A stretch of 46,240 nt of DNA, taken from contig JAKMXF010000010.1 of NCBI GenBank assembly GCA_024704765.1, forward strand, positions 60,689 through 106,928. The letters run 5' to 3'. Positions 11,419 through 21,980 of the stretch are shown piece by piece. Position 1 is the first letter of the stretch; every line of letters starts with the position of its first letter. Below the pieces are notes generated by a model, which saw nothing but the letters and a program-made list of their open reading frames with translations, ran no database searches and had not been told where the DNA came from. The stretch is from Oopsacas minuta (lineage: Eukaryota; Porifera; Hexactinellida; Lyssacinosida; Leucopsacidae). A program made the translations under genes and the position numbers.

Positions 11419-12675
11419 ATGGCGACACGAGTAGCAGCAGTAGGAGAACTGATGTGTGTAGATGAGTTAGAGAGGAATCTAACAGATCTGACTAACCACG
11501 TGCAGATAGAGAAAGAGAAAGTGAGTAGTAACTTCCAGCAGTTACAGAGTCTGTTAGTTGTGAGGGAGCACAGTCTGTTACAAGAGATAGATGAGGTTGT
11601 TATGAGAGCGAGACAAGAGTTCAATGAGAAGAGAGAGCTCCTCCAGGAACTGTACACAGCTAGAGAAGGACTAGAGAGAGACTTAACCAGGAACAAATTG
11701 AAGAAAGTACTCGAGAAGAATCTACGAACGATAGAAGATGAGATCAGAGAGGAGGTAGCAAGGAGTGTGAATGTGAGGTGGGTAAAGTTGGACTGGAAGA
11801 TGGAACAGCTGGAACAATCAGTGATTGATGTGTGTAAGGTTGTGGCACTGAAGGAGAGACCTATAATCCCAGTTGATTATTCTGTGAAATTGTGTCCTGT
11901 CTGGTCCCGAGAAGGAACAGGTTCTGGTGAGATTGCTAATCCCTGGCAAATAGCAATTGACAACAACACACAGAATATATTTGTTGCTGATAATATCGCT
12001 AACATAATACAAGTATTCGATGGAGTAGGTAACCATCTCTACAAAATACCAACACCTCAACGGCCTGTTGGAATAGCTCTAATGAATGAATTCATTTTCG
12101 TATCTACTGAAGACGAACTAGTAAAGATAGAAAAGTCAAGCAATGATTCTATCAAATCGGTTAAAACAGAGAAAAGAGTCTTTGGAATTGATATTGATAG
12201 AAACATGAATGTTTATGGATGTGAGTATCAGAACCAATCAGTAATTGTGTTTGATAAAGATCTCAAATTCCTGAAAAGAATCAAACTCAAAACTACTCAA
12301 GTTGAATCCGATACACTAACAAATAGCATAAAACTGTACGAGGATAACATGTATGTCATGTTTGGTAGCTGTCCTCCTTTCCATCTACAAATATTCTCTC
12401 TTAAAGGAAAGCTAGTGAGATGTTTGATAGGAGAAAGTGAGATCAGTTGGAGTTATTTCTTCTCAATGGATCAACTGGGGAATATTATCGTAGTGGATCG
12501 GGGAGAACATCAAATCAAGATATTTTCCAATAAAGGAGAAGTCCTACACACTATCAGTAGTGATATGGTACCAGAAGATCAGAAGTTCTATTATCCCTAT
12601 GGAGTAGCTATTGACAAGAAGAATAGAATTATTATAGCTCAGAGGAGCAAGAAATGTAATCTCCTAGCTTTCTGA
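11419..12675 (+). CDS. divergent coiled-coil/NHL-repeat protein (TRIM-like without RING)
   Basis: Single-exon, uninterrupted 418-codon gene. Residues about 15-150 are a long charged coiled coil (for example LERNLTDLTNHVQIEKEKV and EARQEF-type heptads). Residues about 160-418 form NHL-type repeats, each with a G.I..P..IAID....IFVAD pattern: NPWQIAIDNNTQNIFVADN, then a degenerate EFIFVSTEDELVKI blade, FGIDIDRNMNVYGCEY, MDQLGNIIVVDRGEHQIKIF and YPYGVAIDKKNRIIIAQ. This layout resembles TRIM2/3/71 proteins stripped of RING, B-box and filamin domains, so it is more likely a binding scaffold than a ubiquitin ligase. It belongs to a different subfamily from the four copies at 5292, 15200, 21981 and 39642; a C-terminal fragment of its type lies at 21536. 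A TATA box and AATAAA flank it, suggesting a live gene. Confidence 0.85.
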   Translation: MATRVAAVGELMCVDELERNLTDLTNHVQIEKEKVSSNFQQLQSLLVVREHSLLQEIDEVVMRARQEFNEKRELLQELYTAREGLERDLTRNKLKKVLEKNLRTIEDEIREEVARSVNVRWVKLDWKMEQLEQSVIDVCKVVALKERPIIPVDYSVKLCPVWSREGTGSGEIANPWQIAIDNNTQNIFVADNIANIIQVFDGVGNHLYKIPTPQRPVGIALMNEFIFVSTEDELVKIEKSSNDSIKSVKTEKRVFGIDIDRNMNVYGCEYQNQSVIVFDKDLKFLKRIKLKTTQVESDTLTNSIKLYEDNMYVMFGSCPPFHLQIFSLKGKLVRCLIGESEISWSYFFSMDQLGNIIVVDRGEHQIKIFSNKGEVLHTISSDMVPEDQKFYYPYGVAIDKKNRIIIAQRSKKCNLLAF

Positions 12676-12699
12676 ATTTTCATTCCCCCTTTCTTATCG

Positions 12700-12705
12700 A
12701 ATAAA
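12700..12705 (+). terminator. poly(A) signal AATAAA
   Basis: Canonical hexamer 24 bases after the stop codon of the NHL gene, followed by a T-rich stretch. A short 3' UTR fits the compact genome. Confidence 0.6.
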
Positions 12706-14072
12706 CAATTGTTTATTTGTGTTACTTTCTTGTTTTGTTATTTATTGAGTGTTTTATTTATCTTTTGTTAATTAATATTTACAAATAACATTCTGTCACC
12801 AAGAAAGAATAATTCTAAAAAAATTCAAATTCCATTATTCTAGTCTCCATAGCAACCAAATGAATGCTGATAATATTCATATTTGTTTTGAACAACAGAA
12901 TTCACCTCGAAATCACAACTATGCTTTTATTGTGTGTTTATTGAAAGATTGACCCAATTTGTATACAATGGAGTGTACTTGTAACGGACAAAAACTTAAT
13001 CCCGTTTAGATTATAATAATTAATAAATTGTCTGGAATGTTCGTTATAAGTGTGATAATTATGTTGCTGAAAGAGGTTTTGACTTGTCAGATAAAATACG
13101 GAATTTTAACTCCCACAGATCGAGGGAAAGTATTTTGTTATACTTAGATAACAAGTGATAATCTAATTTTTAAATGTAGTATACTGGATTTCACAGCTGA
13201 TTAATGTATTCATATTTACATACCCTTTTTAGAACTTATGAATTCTTCAATTATTATGTTCCCCTCCCATTTCACCACACTATGTACTTCATGTGACCTT
13301 GACCTAATTATCAGCTAATTTTATTGTCGTCACTACAAACTTTGAATTCATTATTACGATAATGAACGAAGGACGTAAATTCCTGCATTTATTTATGAAA
13401 ATACTACCTCCACATTCATAGATTATACTCTAACAACGAACAATGTCAATTAGAATGCACAACATCCCGTATCACATTCCTCACCCTATCCTCTCTATTC
13501 ATTATTCGTCTTGCTTGGCTGGACAGACGAAGCAAAAATTGTAAGCAAATAAGCCTTTAATTCTCTACAAATCCCCTGTGCCGTATAAATGCGAGTAATA
13601 GGCCTTGCATTGAAAACTATGGTGAGATCCTATTGGTTGAAATTGGCTTAGATAACTATAAATACAGAATCAGTTCTTTTTGTAGAAAACTATTGAATTG
13701 TTTTAAGTTATTTCTCGAAGCGATACATTTTATTTGTGTTTATCATTTGCTTTGTTATTGTTTTTGTTAGTCTTTTGGAGACTAATGATTTTGTGATTTG
13801 TCTTCTTCAAAATGCGCTCAAGTTTTCAAGAATTATTTTCGAGTTATTTTATGAAATTATGTCTTGTTTGATTTGTGCTAATTCTGGTCGAAATTTATCT
13901 GACTTTTTTGTTTATAGCATTTACGAAACGACGTCCTCTTGATTTTCAGTGCGTTCTGAAATATTCAGGTTGAATTTCAGTAATTCGTTGTATGCGAAGT
14001 GTGATATCTCATACTTTTTGTGGTACTAAAGAGTTACAAAGCATTACACAAGGAGGGAAGTCTGTCAAAATA
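12706..14072. other. no gene recognised
   Basis: AT-rich intergenic sequence. The only longer frame (13736-13942) is hydrophobic with no family pattern. No repeats or RNA genes seen. Confidence 0.5.
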
Positions 14073-14458
14073 TACCTTGTACAACAAAGTTAACAGCTTG
14101 TCTCTCTGCATACATTCTAGTTTGAATGTTACCAGCTGTTACATGAGATAAAAATCTCTTCCTTCACAATAGAGTTGTAACATAACCATACTTATGACAG
14201 ATCTTCTTGACATTATTCATGAATAGTTTGACTTTAGGAAAAGTGTTTGTGAAATTATCTATCCTATCCTGAGCCTCTTGTGGTGTCACCATAAGATACT
14301 CAGATAATTTATCTCGACCTATTCCATATATTACATCATATACCATTCGTTTAGTGGTCTCTCTGTCTGTTATGCTTACCATATCGTATGATACCTATCC
14401 ATCGTGTTGTTAGCTCTGTGAAGACGTCTCTACCATTCTGTATCTCAGGAATCTCTAT
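14073..14458 (-). pseudogene. family-A DNA polymerase fragment (POLN/POLQ-like)
   Basis: Reading right to left, the conceptual product matches the finger and palm region of family-A DNA polymerases of the nu/theta type. It runs DVFTELTTRW, then RETTKRMVYDVIYGIG (the O-helix motif, R...K...Y..IYG), DKLSEYLMVTPQEAQDRIDN, KICHKYGYVTTLL, then RKRFLSHVTAGNIQTRMYAE and RQAVNFVVQG. One frameshift falls near 14385. A TGA sits where the conserved Gly of the G-R-R/K-R motif belongs (near 14163). A possible acceptor (GTGTATAG) just before it suggests this was one exon. Flanking exons are absent, so it is a fragment of a repair polymerase gene copy. Confidence 0.75.
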
Positions 14459-14477
14459 ACACAATTAATTTATATGG

Positions 14478-14725
14478 AATTGTTACTAACATTATTATTG
14501 AATTATTTATTCAGTGTAACATCCACAAATGGAGTTGTGGTTGTTACACGTTTGCCTTTGGCTATTTTCTCCATTTTTGACTGATTTAATTGTTGAAAGA
14601 TATTTTACATGCCTACATGTGTATGTATTCTTCGATGTATTTATACTTAGAAGAGAGATGTGTTAGGCAAAGGAGCATATGCAATTGTTAGTAACTTTAT
14701 TATTATATTATCTATTCAGTGTAAC
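14478..14725. repeat. pair of about 42-bp direct repeats
   Basis: The stretch 14478-14521 (GTTACTAACATTATTATT ... TTCAGTGTAAC) recurs with changes at 14684-14725 (GTTAGTAACTTTATTATT ... TTCAGTGTAAC). No gene between them. The remainder up to 15199 shows nothing recognisable. Confidence 0.5.
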
Positions 14726-15199
14726 CTTCACTAACTGGTACTTCTAGAAATAATTAGTGCAAACTTCTAGTACCATACAAATGACTTCCACAAAATGGGA
14801 ATTTGGCACAAACTAGGTAACAATTTTCGGAATCCCAAGAATAATACCAAAACAGTTGAAACCGGTAATAACTTATAAGAACATGCTTGATACATGCACT
14901 CTGGAAAATTGTTTTCCACCAGTTATGCCAATTTAACACAATCTGCCCTTGGACTGTGATACAAATTTGGGATCCTGTGGTATTTCAGAATTCCCTATAA
15001 GTATTTCTAGTGGACTGTACTTGTATACCGTAATTATCAAGGTTGAAACCGACCGAACCCAATATCAGTATTCATGAATAGCTGTCTTACAGAATACCAA
15101 ATATGGAACTATTCAGTTGCAACCTTTGTAATTATAAATATATTAATAGTGACATATGATAATTTAATTACAAACAAAAATGTAAACACAACAATATAA

Positions 15200-16372
15200 T
15201 TAATATATATTTATTACATTATCATCATAACAACCACAAATAATATCAAAGTTATTATTAACAACTATTCCTGTAGGATTATTACATATAATTTTGTGTA
15301 TCAGCTGTCCATCTTTAGTAAATATATTAATTGAATTTCCCCAATTATCACTAATAATAATATTATTATACAAATCAAAACACAGAAAAATATATCCTTC
15401 TCCATTTTCTAATTTTATGAAACTTTTCAACAAATCACCTGATTTAGAGAATATGTAAATATTAGTAATCTTATTATTGTCTTCTACAAATATCTTATTA
15501 TTATTTATTTTGACGTCACGCGGGGATCTGAGTTTGTCTTTTCCTATTTCTCGAATAAATTCTAAATCAGAGCTGAATACTACAATTGCATTATTAATAG
15601 AATCTGCAACTAACACTTCTCCATTTGTGTCAGTTGTTAAACTCAGAGGATTACCAACACATCCATTAACACTGAATTAATTTGTAATTTGTTTTAGAGA
15701 ATTTTATTACAACTTTAAATCCCCAATCACTTATAAACACCCATTCATTATGTAATGCTATACCGTGTGGATAATATAGCCGCCCCTTACCAAATTCATG
15801 AATGAACTTACCCTCTGTAGAGAAGATCTGTAATTCTGTTATTGTCTGTGTCTGCTATATAGATCTTATCTTCATCTAGAGTTAGTCCACTAGGGAAATC
15901 CAGCATTCTATTCTTACTGCCCTTACCACCAATCCTTCTGATGGGCTCGGTCTTGTTTCTGTATTGTACAGCTATGTCATGAATAGACCCCAACTTCTCC
16001 AGCTGTTCTATGAGAGAGTCTAGACTCTAGACCCTCAGTATTGAGGGAAGGGATTGAAATAGGTGTTGCATTTTCGTATTTGTGTATTTCAGCTCTTGTT
16101 TGCCTCATCTGTTCTTCTTGAAACTGTACTACTTCGTTCTGGTGAATGCTAGTTTCCATTAATTGTTGGATTAGCTTCTCCAGGTCTGTTACTTGTTTCT
16201 TTCTTGTGTTCTCCATTCTTAGATAGTCCTGCTTGATATCGAACAGATGCACAAGCAGCTGATCTCTCCTCTCTGTCGCAATCTTGATTATCTTATCGAA
16301 CGTGGAATAGTTCAGTTGTTCCGCTAGTTCAAAATGGTTGGTAGGAATTTCATCTGGGTATTTGGTGGTCAT
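15200..16372 (-). pseudogene. coiled-coil/NHL-repeat protein, copy B, multiply frameshifted
   Basis: Same family as 21981-23147. The start ATG at 16372 opens MTTKYPDEIPTNHFELAEQL. The coiled coil is complete (about 131 codons). The frame is then broken near 16020-16030, where a 7-base duplication (TCTAGAC repeated) has been inserted. A single-base insertion near 15833 breaks the first NHL repeats, and further small indels lie at about 15665-15720. The last 138 codons are open and end INIY. The 5' and 3' flanks match the other copies, so the whole transcription unit was duplicated. Non-functional as one protein. Confidence 0.82.
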
Positions 16373-16412
16373 TTGTTTGTTGTTCTGTTTATGATTAGTC
16401 TCATTTAAAGAC

Positions 16413-16420
16413 TATTTATA
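16413..16420 (-). promoter_or_regulatory. candidate TATA box of NHL copy B
   Basis: TATAAATA on the minus strand about 41 bases before the ATG, in the upstream block conserved in all four copies. Confidence 0.5.
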
Positions 16421-16631
16421 CAAGTTTGTAGGTTAATTATTCAGGTGTCAAGTGGCGAAATATAAAGTTACAACTAATCCATTTTCCTTGAATTCTACCA
16501 CGAGACTATTGTCTCATAGATTTACGGATGTGTTAGGTCAGATAGCTTTCAACATGTAAATTAGTTCCAGTTATAACTACCCACATTCCTTGTATAGTAT
16601 TAGTTGCTATGCTGTATTAGCTATCAGTCTC

Positions 16632-16975
16632 ACTTATAATATACCCATAATATTATACTCAAAATCAGATATAAGTAGTAGATTAGTTATTTAGTATTTG
16701 CTTTACAAACTTTTACTACAAATCTTCATAAAAAACTTACAGGTAAGTTGGCTTCTATGCCTTGGTGTCTATCCAGCACCTTATTATACAGAAATGAGAT
16801 TAATTATTGTTTGTTTTCTTTATTAAACAATACAATTCCTACACCAGTGTGTTTGGATTTTAATACCATCCTATTTTCATTGCTCTCTAACATGTCTTTT
16901 TAATGGTTATCACTCTCAATTAGTATCGTAATGATCACATTTCAACGGGGTTTCCTCACTTGAGCGAAACCATAT
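16632..16975 (-). repeat. dispersed repeat, inverted copy of 31198-31577
   Basis: The first part (ACCTTATTATACAGAAATGAG, AACTTACAGGTAAGTTGGCT and surroundings) is near-identical to the complement of 31405-31577. The match then weakens into the coding part of the short gene at 30923-31372 (TPLKC aligns with RPLKC). It therefore contains a decayed 3' exon plus 3' flank of that gene. Confidence 0.65.
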
Positions 16976-16989
16976 CACAATGTGTAAAG

Positions 16990-17110
16990 CAGCGGTCCCC
17001 AACCTTTTAGAACCAAGTGCCAGTTCCTAGTAATATGTGAGTCAGGCGGGCCAAACTTCTCTTTTATACCCTATGTTTTGGGAACGCGGGCCGTAGGTTG
17101 GGGACCTCCG
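16990..17110. mobile_element. 121-bp hAT-type MITE
   Basis: Inverted ends around the core TCCCCAACCT/AGGTTGGGGA, with left end CAGCGGTCCCCAACC. A perfect 8-bp duplication GTGTAAAG flanks it (16982-16989 and 17111-17118). The TCCCCAACC end is common in hAT elements of many animals. Confidence 0.88.
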
Positions 17111-17118
17111 GTGTAAAG

Positions 17119-18411
17119 TTATCAAAATGAGACTCGAATAAAAGGGTTCTTTTTGGTGTTAAAATAATGCACATTTTGGTATCATAGATCAATTTCGTAT
17201 AAATGGGAACCTTGTCCATGTCAAAGAACAAAATAGTGTCCTGCGTTAAGTTTTGAAGGTCATTCTTATAGATTTGACAAATTAGTGTCGGCCAATACTA
17301 AGAAACGATGGGGTTATCGAACTCTAGATTGAAATGGCTGCATCTAAGTATAAATGATCAGCAGGGGAACAGTGATAATCAAACTAGAACTCCTCACCTT
17401 GAACGTTATATCCCAAATTAATATGCTAGGGCCATTGAATTAGTAGTTTCTGATCTGAAAATTTATAAAACACGAGAATAATTGGCTAATTGGCTTAATG
17501 GATTTCTCTAAAGTGGGTTTGGCTCAACTGAGGACAAATTACAGGGACATCGCCACGGGGGGGCATAGAGGGCAAAAGGGCTGAAACTTGCAAATATTTT
17601 AATAGAATCTCAAATACAACCCTGGGTTTCTTGTAAATATCTGTGAGGAATTATTGATTCCTAAAAGAATTATCAGTCTCATATTCTACACACATGCCAA
17701 ATTTTAAGTTGGTGTCCTTTCTAAAAATAGAATTATAACAACTTTGAATAGTGGAGCTTGAACTTAAATTTTAAGGAAGACAGATCAGCTGTTTAGTCAA
17801 GAAATTAAGCCACTTTGTGTCGAGATAAACCCTCTAGGTCGACACATTGTGGCTCATAATCTAACAAATTACAGTCACGCTCAGCAGTTGATACTTAAGG
17901 CGGAAAAGGCTACTCCAAACGGGGGTTAATTCGTTTTAGGAGGTCTGTAACCGAAAATCACTGCTATATGTTATGTTATCCATAGGGGACAAGTTTGGGT
18001 ACCAGGAGGGGTCTGAACTGAACCCTCCGCATTGTGGACCCACCAAGTTTGATTTCTATCGAGGTGACAATAGTTAACTCACCAGTTTCATTATTCCTAG
18101 CTGCTTCATGCAATTGAGGAATAATTCTATCATAAATATAGCTAGTTTTAGAACAAAGAAAGAGATTTGAATGGATAAATTGTTAAGTAACGAAATAAGG
18201 AAAATTCTCAAACAATAAATAAATAAAATATCAAATCACAGTCTGTACAGAATTAAACTTTACTTATTATTCTATTAAATATCCATTTTAGCAAAGAAAG
18301 ATAGAATTGAATTTACTAATCTTGTTAGACATGTTAAAATGTTAAAATGTTAAAATGTTAAAAGCGAATGAAATATATCAAATCATCAGAAATAATTCTA
18401 TGCATTTATGC
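17119..18411. other. no gene recognised; short 8-bp tandem repeat
   Basis: No domain-bearing frame. At 18333-18364 there are four tandem copies of GTTAAAAT (the last ends in G). Otherwise featureless AT-rich DNA with a few G runs. Confidence 0.5.
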
Positions 18412-19730
18412 ATAATTGTAAAACCGTATAATCTGATTGGATTAAAATACAGAGGTGTCAAAAGGTGTTAAAATATACACATATGAAGTTTCCAAATATC
18501 AGGTGCACAACTAGATGTTACTACTAGCATACATACCAAATTTGGTGACTTAATCCTTAAGGTGTGAACAGCAGAGCGAAATTAGAGGAAGTAAGGTATC
18601 CAATTGATTGATCCCATGGTATCAAATAGTACCCTGAATAACTCAGTAAATGTATAAAACACACTAATCACTATAATTGGGAAATAAACAACAAATAATG
18701 ATAATAAATATAAGCAATGGGACAGGAGATTAGAGCCTCTGCAGACAGTTGTCCTCCTTCATGTCACCAACTGTAACATAGCCAGAGTATTCTATAAATA
18801 TACAAGAGGGACGCAATATTTGACACAGTCCGGGAAAAGGAAAATTCAATTTCTTCAGACAGTGCATCGGCCATATATTCAAAGTGTGATTAACCATATC
18901 CGAAAAAGAAGGGAGTGCACTGATTTAGTCTCTTCTATGTCCGTTTTGGACCCTCTAAACCGAATATCAACTATCACCTAACTAATGATTACAATTTGTT
19001 TTCCACCAAGCTGAGTATCATCTGTAAAAACTAAAGAATGATTCTTGAACCAGGTGGTGCTGTTTACTATTTCTTTAATCTCTGTTAGTCTTTCAGTGGT
19101 ACTATTGACCATTAATTGCACACTTCCAAGGTCAATCGCTTTCCCCTGTAAAATCCTTGTAACTTGGCAACTGTATCGAGTACATCTGATAGCATCTAGA
19201 TACAAGCTACAGTTTTGTATTTTGACAAGAGAGCCGCAATTCATTTGCTTGCATCACAGGTTTCATCATAAATCTCTTCAAATGTGCGTACCAAGCTGGG
19301 ATACTCCGTCGCACAGCACACACGGCTCTTTCACGTACAAGCCATCGAGTATTGATAGGTTTTACCATTTTAATCTCAGGAGACTGGAGTTCTGCTTGGA
19401 TCAGTGAAAGTTCTTCAGCTTTCTTGAAAGAATATGGAAAGATTTCCAGATTGTTAACATTGTTCCTAATTCTCATTATTTTACATTTTTGTGCAGCATT
19501 GACAGCAGCAAGTTGAAGTTTATGGGACCTGTAGTGGATATAAATTGCACTTCTTGCAAGTAATCTCAGACGCCCTTGAACGCGACTGTTCACACCTTTC
19601 GAGATTAAGGCGCCAAATTTGGCATGTATACTCGTAGTGACATCTAGTTATGAAAAATTTCTAATGTGCGTATTTTCACACCTTTTGACCTGTCTTTTAA
19701 CCCAATCAGATTGTGGGGTTATACAATTGT
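18412..19730 (-). mobile_element. hAT-like transposon relic with about 150-bp subterminal inverted repeats
   Basis: The arm 18412-18570 (AATCTGATTGGATTAAAA, AGGTGTCAAAAGGTGTTAAA, ACCAAATTTGGTGACTTAA) is repeated inverted at 19588-19730. Between the arms lies a broken hAT-family transposase (18978-19593). Clean termini and a target duplication could not be fixed by eye because the outermost bases have diverged. Confidence 0.65.
18978..19593 (-). pseudogene. hAT-family (ZNF862/KIAA1586-like) transposase fragment
   Basis: Two overlapping open frames (19207-19593, then 18978-19244) in different phases read as one protein. The first has IHYRSHKLQLAAVNAAQK, the position of the family CH..HRL.L motif, and KPINTRWLVRERAV, matching the conserved TRW segment. 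The second has SLYLDAIRCTRYSC, VTRILQGKAIDLGSVQLMVN and a T-R-L-T-E-I-K helix, typical of the later half of these proteins. A frameshift near 19240 separates them. The BED finger, C-terminal dimerisation region and at least one catalytic acid are missing. Domesticated relatives exist in animals, but the break argues for a relic. Confidence 0.65.
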
Positions 19731-19781
19731 ACAGAAGTTGTTTTCAGTTAGTTCTGGTGAGTTTATAACAGTAGTACTGAT

Positions 19782-21353
19782 GCGTAGTATTTTGAGATTC
19801 TAGTAACACCATGGACACTCATATCATAGTATTTTGAGGAAAGTATAGAATTCTGAGATTTAAGTATGTAACACGAATTGTACATGTGGTTCATTGTAAT
19901 TTGGTGGTAAATGTTTGTTGAGATTCTGTGTTACTTACAAAAGTATATAACTCCTACATTATCGAAAGTCGCAGTTTTTTGATAAAGCCATGTGAAGTAA
20001 TATACTTGTTTCTCATCCCCGCCCGCCCCAAATTTTATCTCCGTCCGGAAAGATTTTATTTATATTTTTCCAAATTATGGATAATTCTTTGGCCACAGAG
20101 TGTGCAATCCATATTTACTAGTTATATAGTTGAAAAATTCAATATTTTTAGTGCCCAGAGAGAAGGTGGCGAGATAATCGAAGGGTCAAAATATTTTATG
20201 TATTAACTGACCTATAAAATCAAATACCCCCCACCGTGGCAGTTTCTGAAGAAATTCCGAATGAGAAACAAGTAATTAATTTTTCGTTATATTATGTGTA
20301 TATTGTAAACTTATATGTTTTTGAATATTTCATTTTTACTTACCTTATTTATTTAATTCATTAAACTCTGGGGCCTTATTAACTAAAATTCTAAGAATTA
20401 TTCTTAACTTAATTCTAAGTGTATTTCTAAGAATAATTCCAAGAATTCATGAAATATTCTTAGTTTTCGTTAAGAATTCTTAACTTCGCTATACTTAACG
20501 GATTCTAAGAATAATTCTTAGAATAATTCTTAGAATTGTGTAATTCTACTTGATTGATTCTTGCTATTGATTAATAAAATTTATGCCAATTCATTCGACT
20601 TCAATCGCTTTTTGAGAAGATATGCGCATAGTAGAAAATAATATCCTTCTACTTGTATACTTCATTTATCATTAATGAGATAAATTACCCCACCCAATAG
20701 CGGATATTACAACATGTAGATATGATAATCAAACATATTGTCTTAAGCGATAAACAATCTTCTTTATTATTAAATGCGTATTGATTATCATTTCATAGAA
20801 AAGTAAAATAAATTATAAGTTAAGTGTCCTCTTTACCTCACTAAATATTTTTCTTAGAATTGTTCGAATTCTTAGAATTATTCTAAGAATTTGACTTAAA
20901 GTTAAGCAAAATTCTAAGAATTTGACTTAAGAATTTTAGTTAATAAGGCCCCTGATTTGTTGTTCCGAAATTTTCTTTAATTAAGACACAATTAGTTTAG
21001 AGAGAAAGAGATGTTTTATGTTTACAACGTTGGATCGTTTAATATAGTAACGTTTCATGTTTACTTGCACACTTCCTGAAACTCTTATTATCTTTATCAA
21101 AATCAATAAAATGTTATTCAGTCATTTTGCGAACCAAAATAAGTGAATAATTATCACTTTGTTACTGTATTTAATATAGGTGAAATACTGTAATTTGTAA
21201 GGCACATTACATCTCTAGTGTATAGATAGTTGAGTATTACAATGAACCACATGTACAATTCGTGTTACATACTTAAATCTCAGAATTCTATACTTTCCTC
21301 AAAATACTATGACATGAGTGTCCATGGTGTACTAGAATCTCAAAATACTACGC
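19782..21353. mobile_element. inverted-repeat element (about 118-bp arms) with a nested insertion
   Basis: Arm 19782-19900 (GCGTAGTATTTTGAGATTCT ... GAATTGTACATGTGGTTCAT) is repeated inverted, nearly identically, at 21237-21353. The interior has no coding frame of note, and another inverted-repeat element (20368-20954) is inserted in it. The tip CGTAGTATTTTGAG resembles the tip of the hairpin at 45595 (CGTATCGTATTTTGAG), suggesting one MITE family with different interiors. Confidence 0.75.
20368..20954. mobile_element. 587-bp element with GGGGCCTTATTAACTAAAATT ends
   Basis: The left end at 20370 reads GGGGCCTTATTAACTAAAAT and the right end at 20952 is its near-exact complement. Both subterminal regions are packed with palindromic AATTCTAAGAATT/ATTCTTAGAAT units, more than ten in total, which may bind a transposase. 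No target duplication is evident and there is no coding frame. The superfamily is uncertain (PIF/Harbinger or hAT are possible). Confidence 0.75.
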
Positions 21354-21429
21354 AACAATAATTGGAGACTGTAATCTGATTGGTCGAGAGATGTATTTGT
21401 ATACATTATAAGTAAATTAGTAGAAAATA

Positions 21430-21513
21430 CTATTATCACTAGTTTAATCATATTTACTATTATCACACCTAGTTTAATCATATTTACTATTATCACTAGT
21501 TTAATCATATTTA
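21430..21513. repeat. minisatellite, three units, left of the NHL gene
   Basis: Three units of CTATTATCACTAGTTTAATC plus ATATTTA, lengths 27, 30 and 27. The exact inverse array lies at 23841-23926. Confidence 0.8.
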
Positions 21514-21535
21514 CTATGATTAAATATTTGGTAAA

Positions 21536-21696
21536 GTAAAGATATTCAATAAAGAAGGAACTCTCATTCACACTATAGAAATAGGAAGACAAGAAATAGG
21601 GTTACTCTACCCGCTTGGATTAGTTTTAACGAAAGATATAAATTTAGTAGTTGTGTGTTTAAGTGAATATTGCTTACGAATATTTTCATGTTTATA
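21536..21696 (+). pseudogene. C-terminal fragment of a divergent NHL protein
   Basis: An open stretch reads VKIFNKEGTLIHTIEIGRQE, then LLYPLGLVLTKDINLVVV and a stop. It aligns with the last NHL repeat of the gene at 11419 (QIKIFSNKGEVLHTI and YPYGVAIDKKNRIIIAQ), not with its near neighbour at 21981. It is a truncated copy of the other subfamily. It has no start and no upstream exons. Confidence 0.65.
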
Positions 21697-21930
21697 ATAA
21701 TATATCTTTATGATATTGAAACTGATAGCTAACACAGCATAGCAACTAATTCTATAAAAAAGGAATGTGGGTAGTTATAACAGGAACTAATTTACATATT
21801 GAAAGCTATCTGACCTAACACATCCGCAATTCTGTGAGATAATAGTCTCGTGGTAGAGTTCAAGGAAATGTGATTAGTTGTAACTTTCTATTTCACCACT
21901 TGACACCTGAATAATAAATCTACAAACTTG

Positions 21931-21938
21931 TATAAATA
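21931..21938 (+). promoter_or_regulatory. candidate TATA box of the intact NHL gene
   Basis: TATAAATA 43 bases before the ATG at 21981, within an upstream block shared by all four copies. Its conservation across copies supports a core promoter. Confidence 0.6.
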
Positions 21939-21980
21939 CAGTCTGCAAATGAGAATAATCATAAACAGAATAACAAACAA

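Noticed and set aside
13736-13942. 68-codon hydrophobic frame, possible small membrane protein
   Set aside because: Composition follows the T-rich DNA and there is no supporting conservation or signals.
21430-21513. Possible CRISPR-like array of about 30-bp repeats
   Set aside because: Units are contiguous without spacers and the context is eukaryotic; it is a minisatellite.
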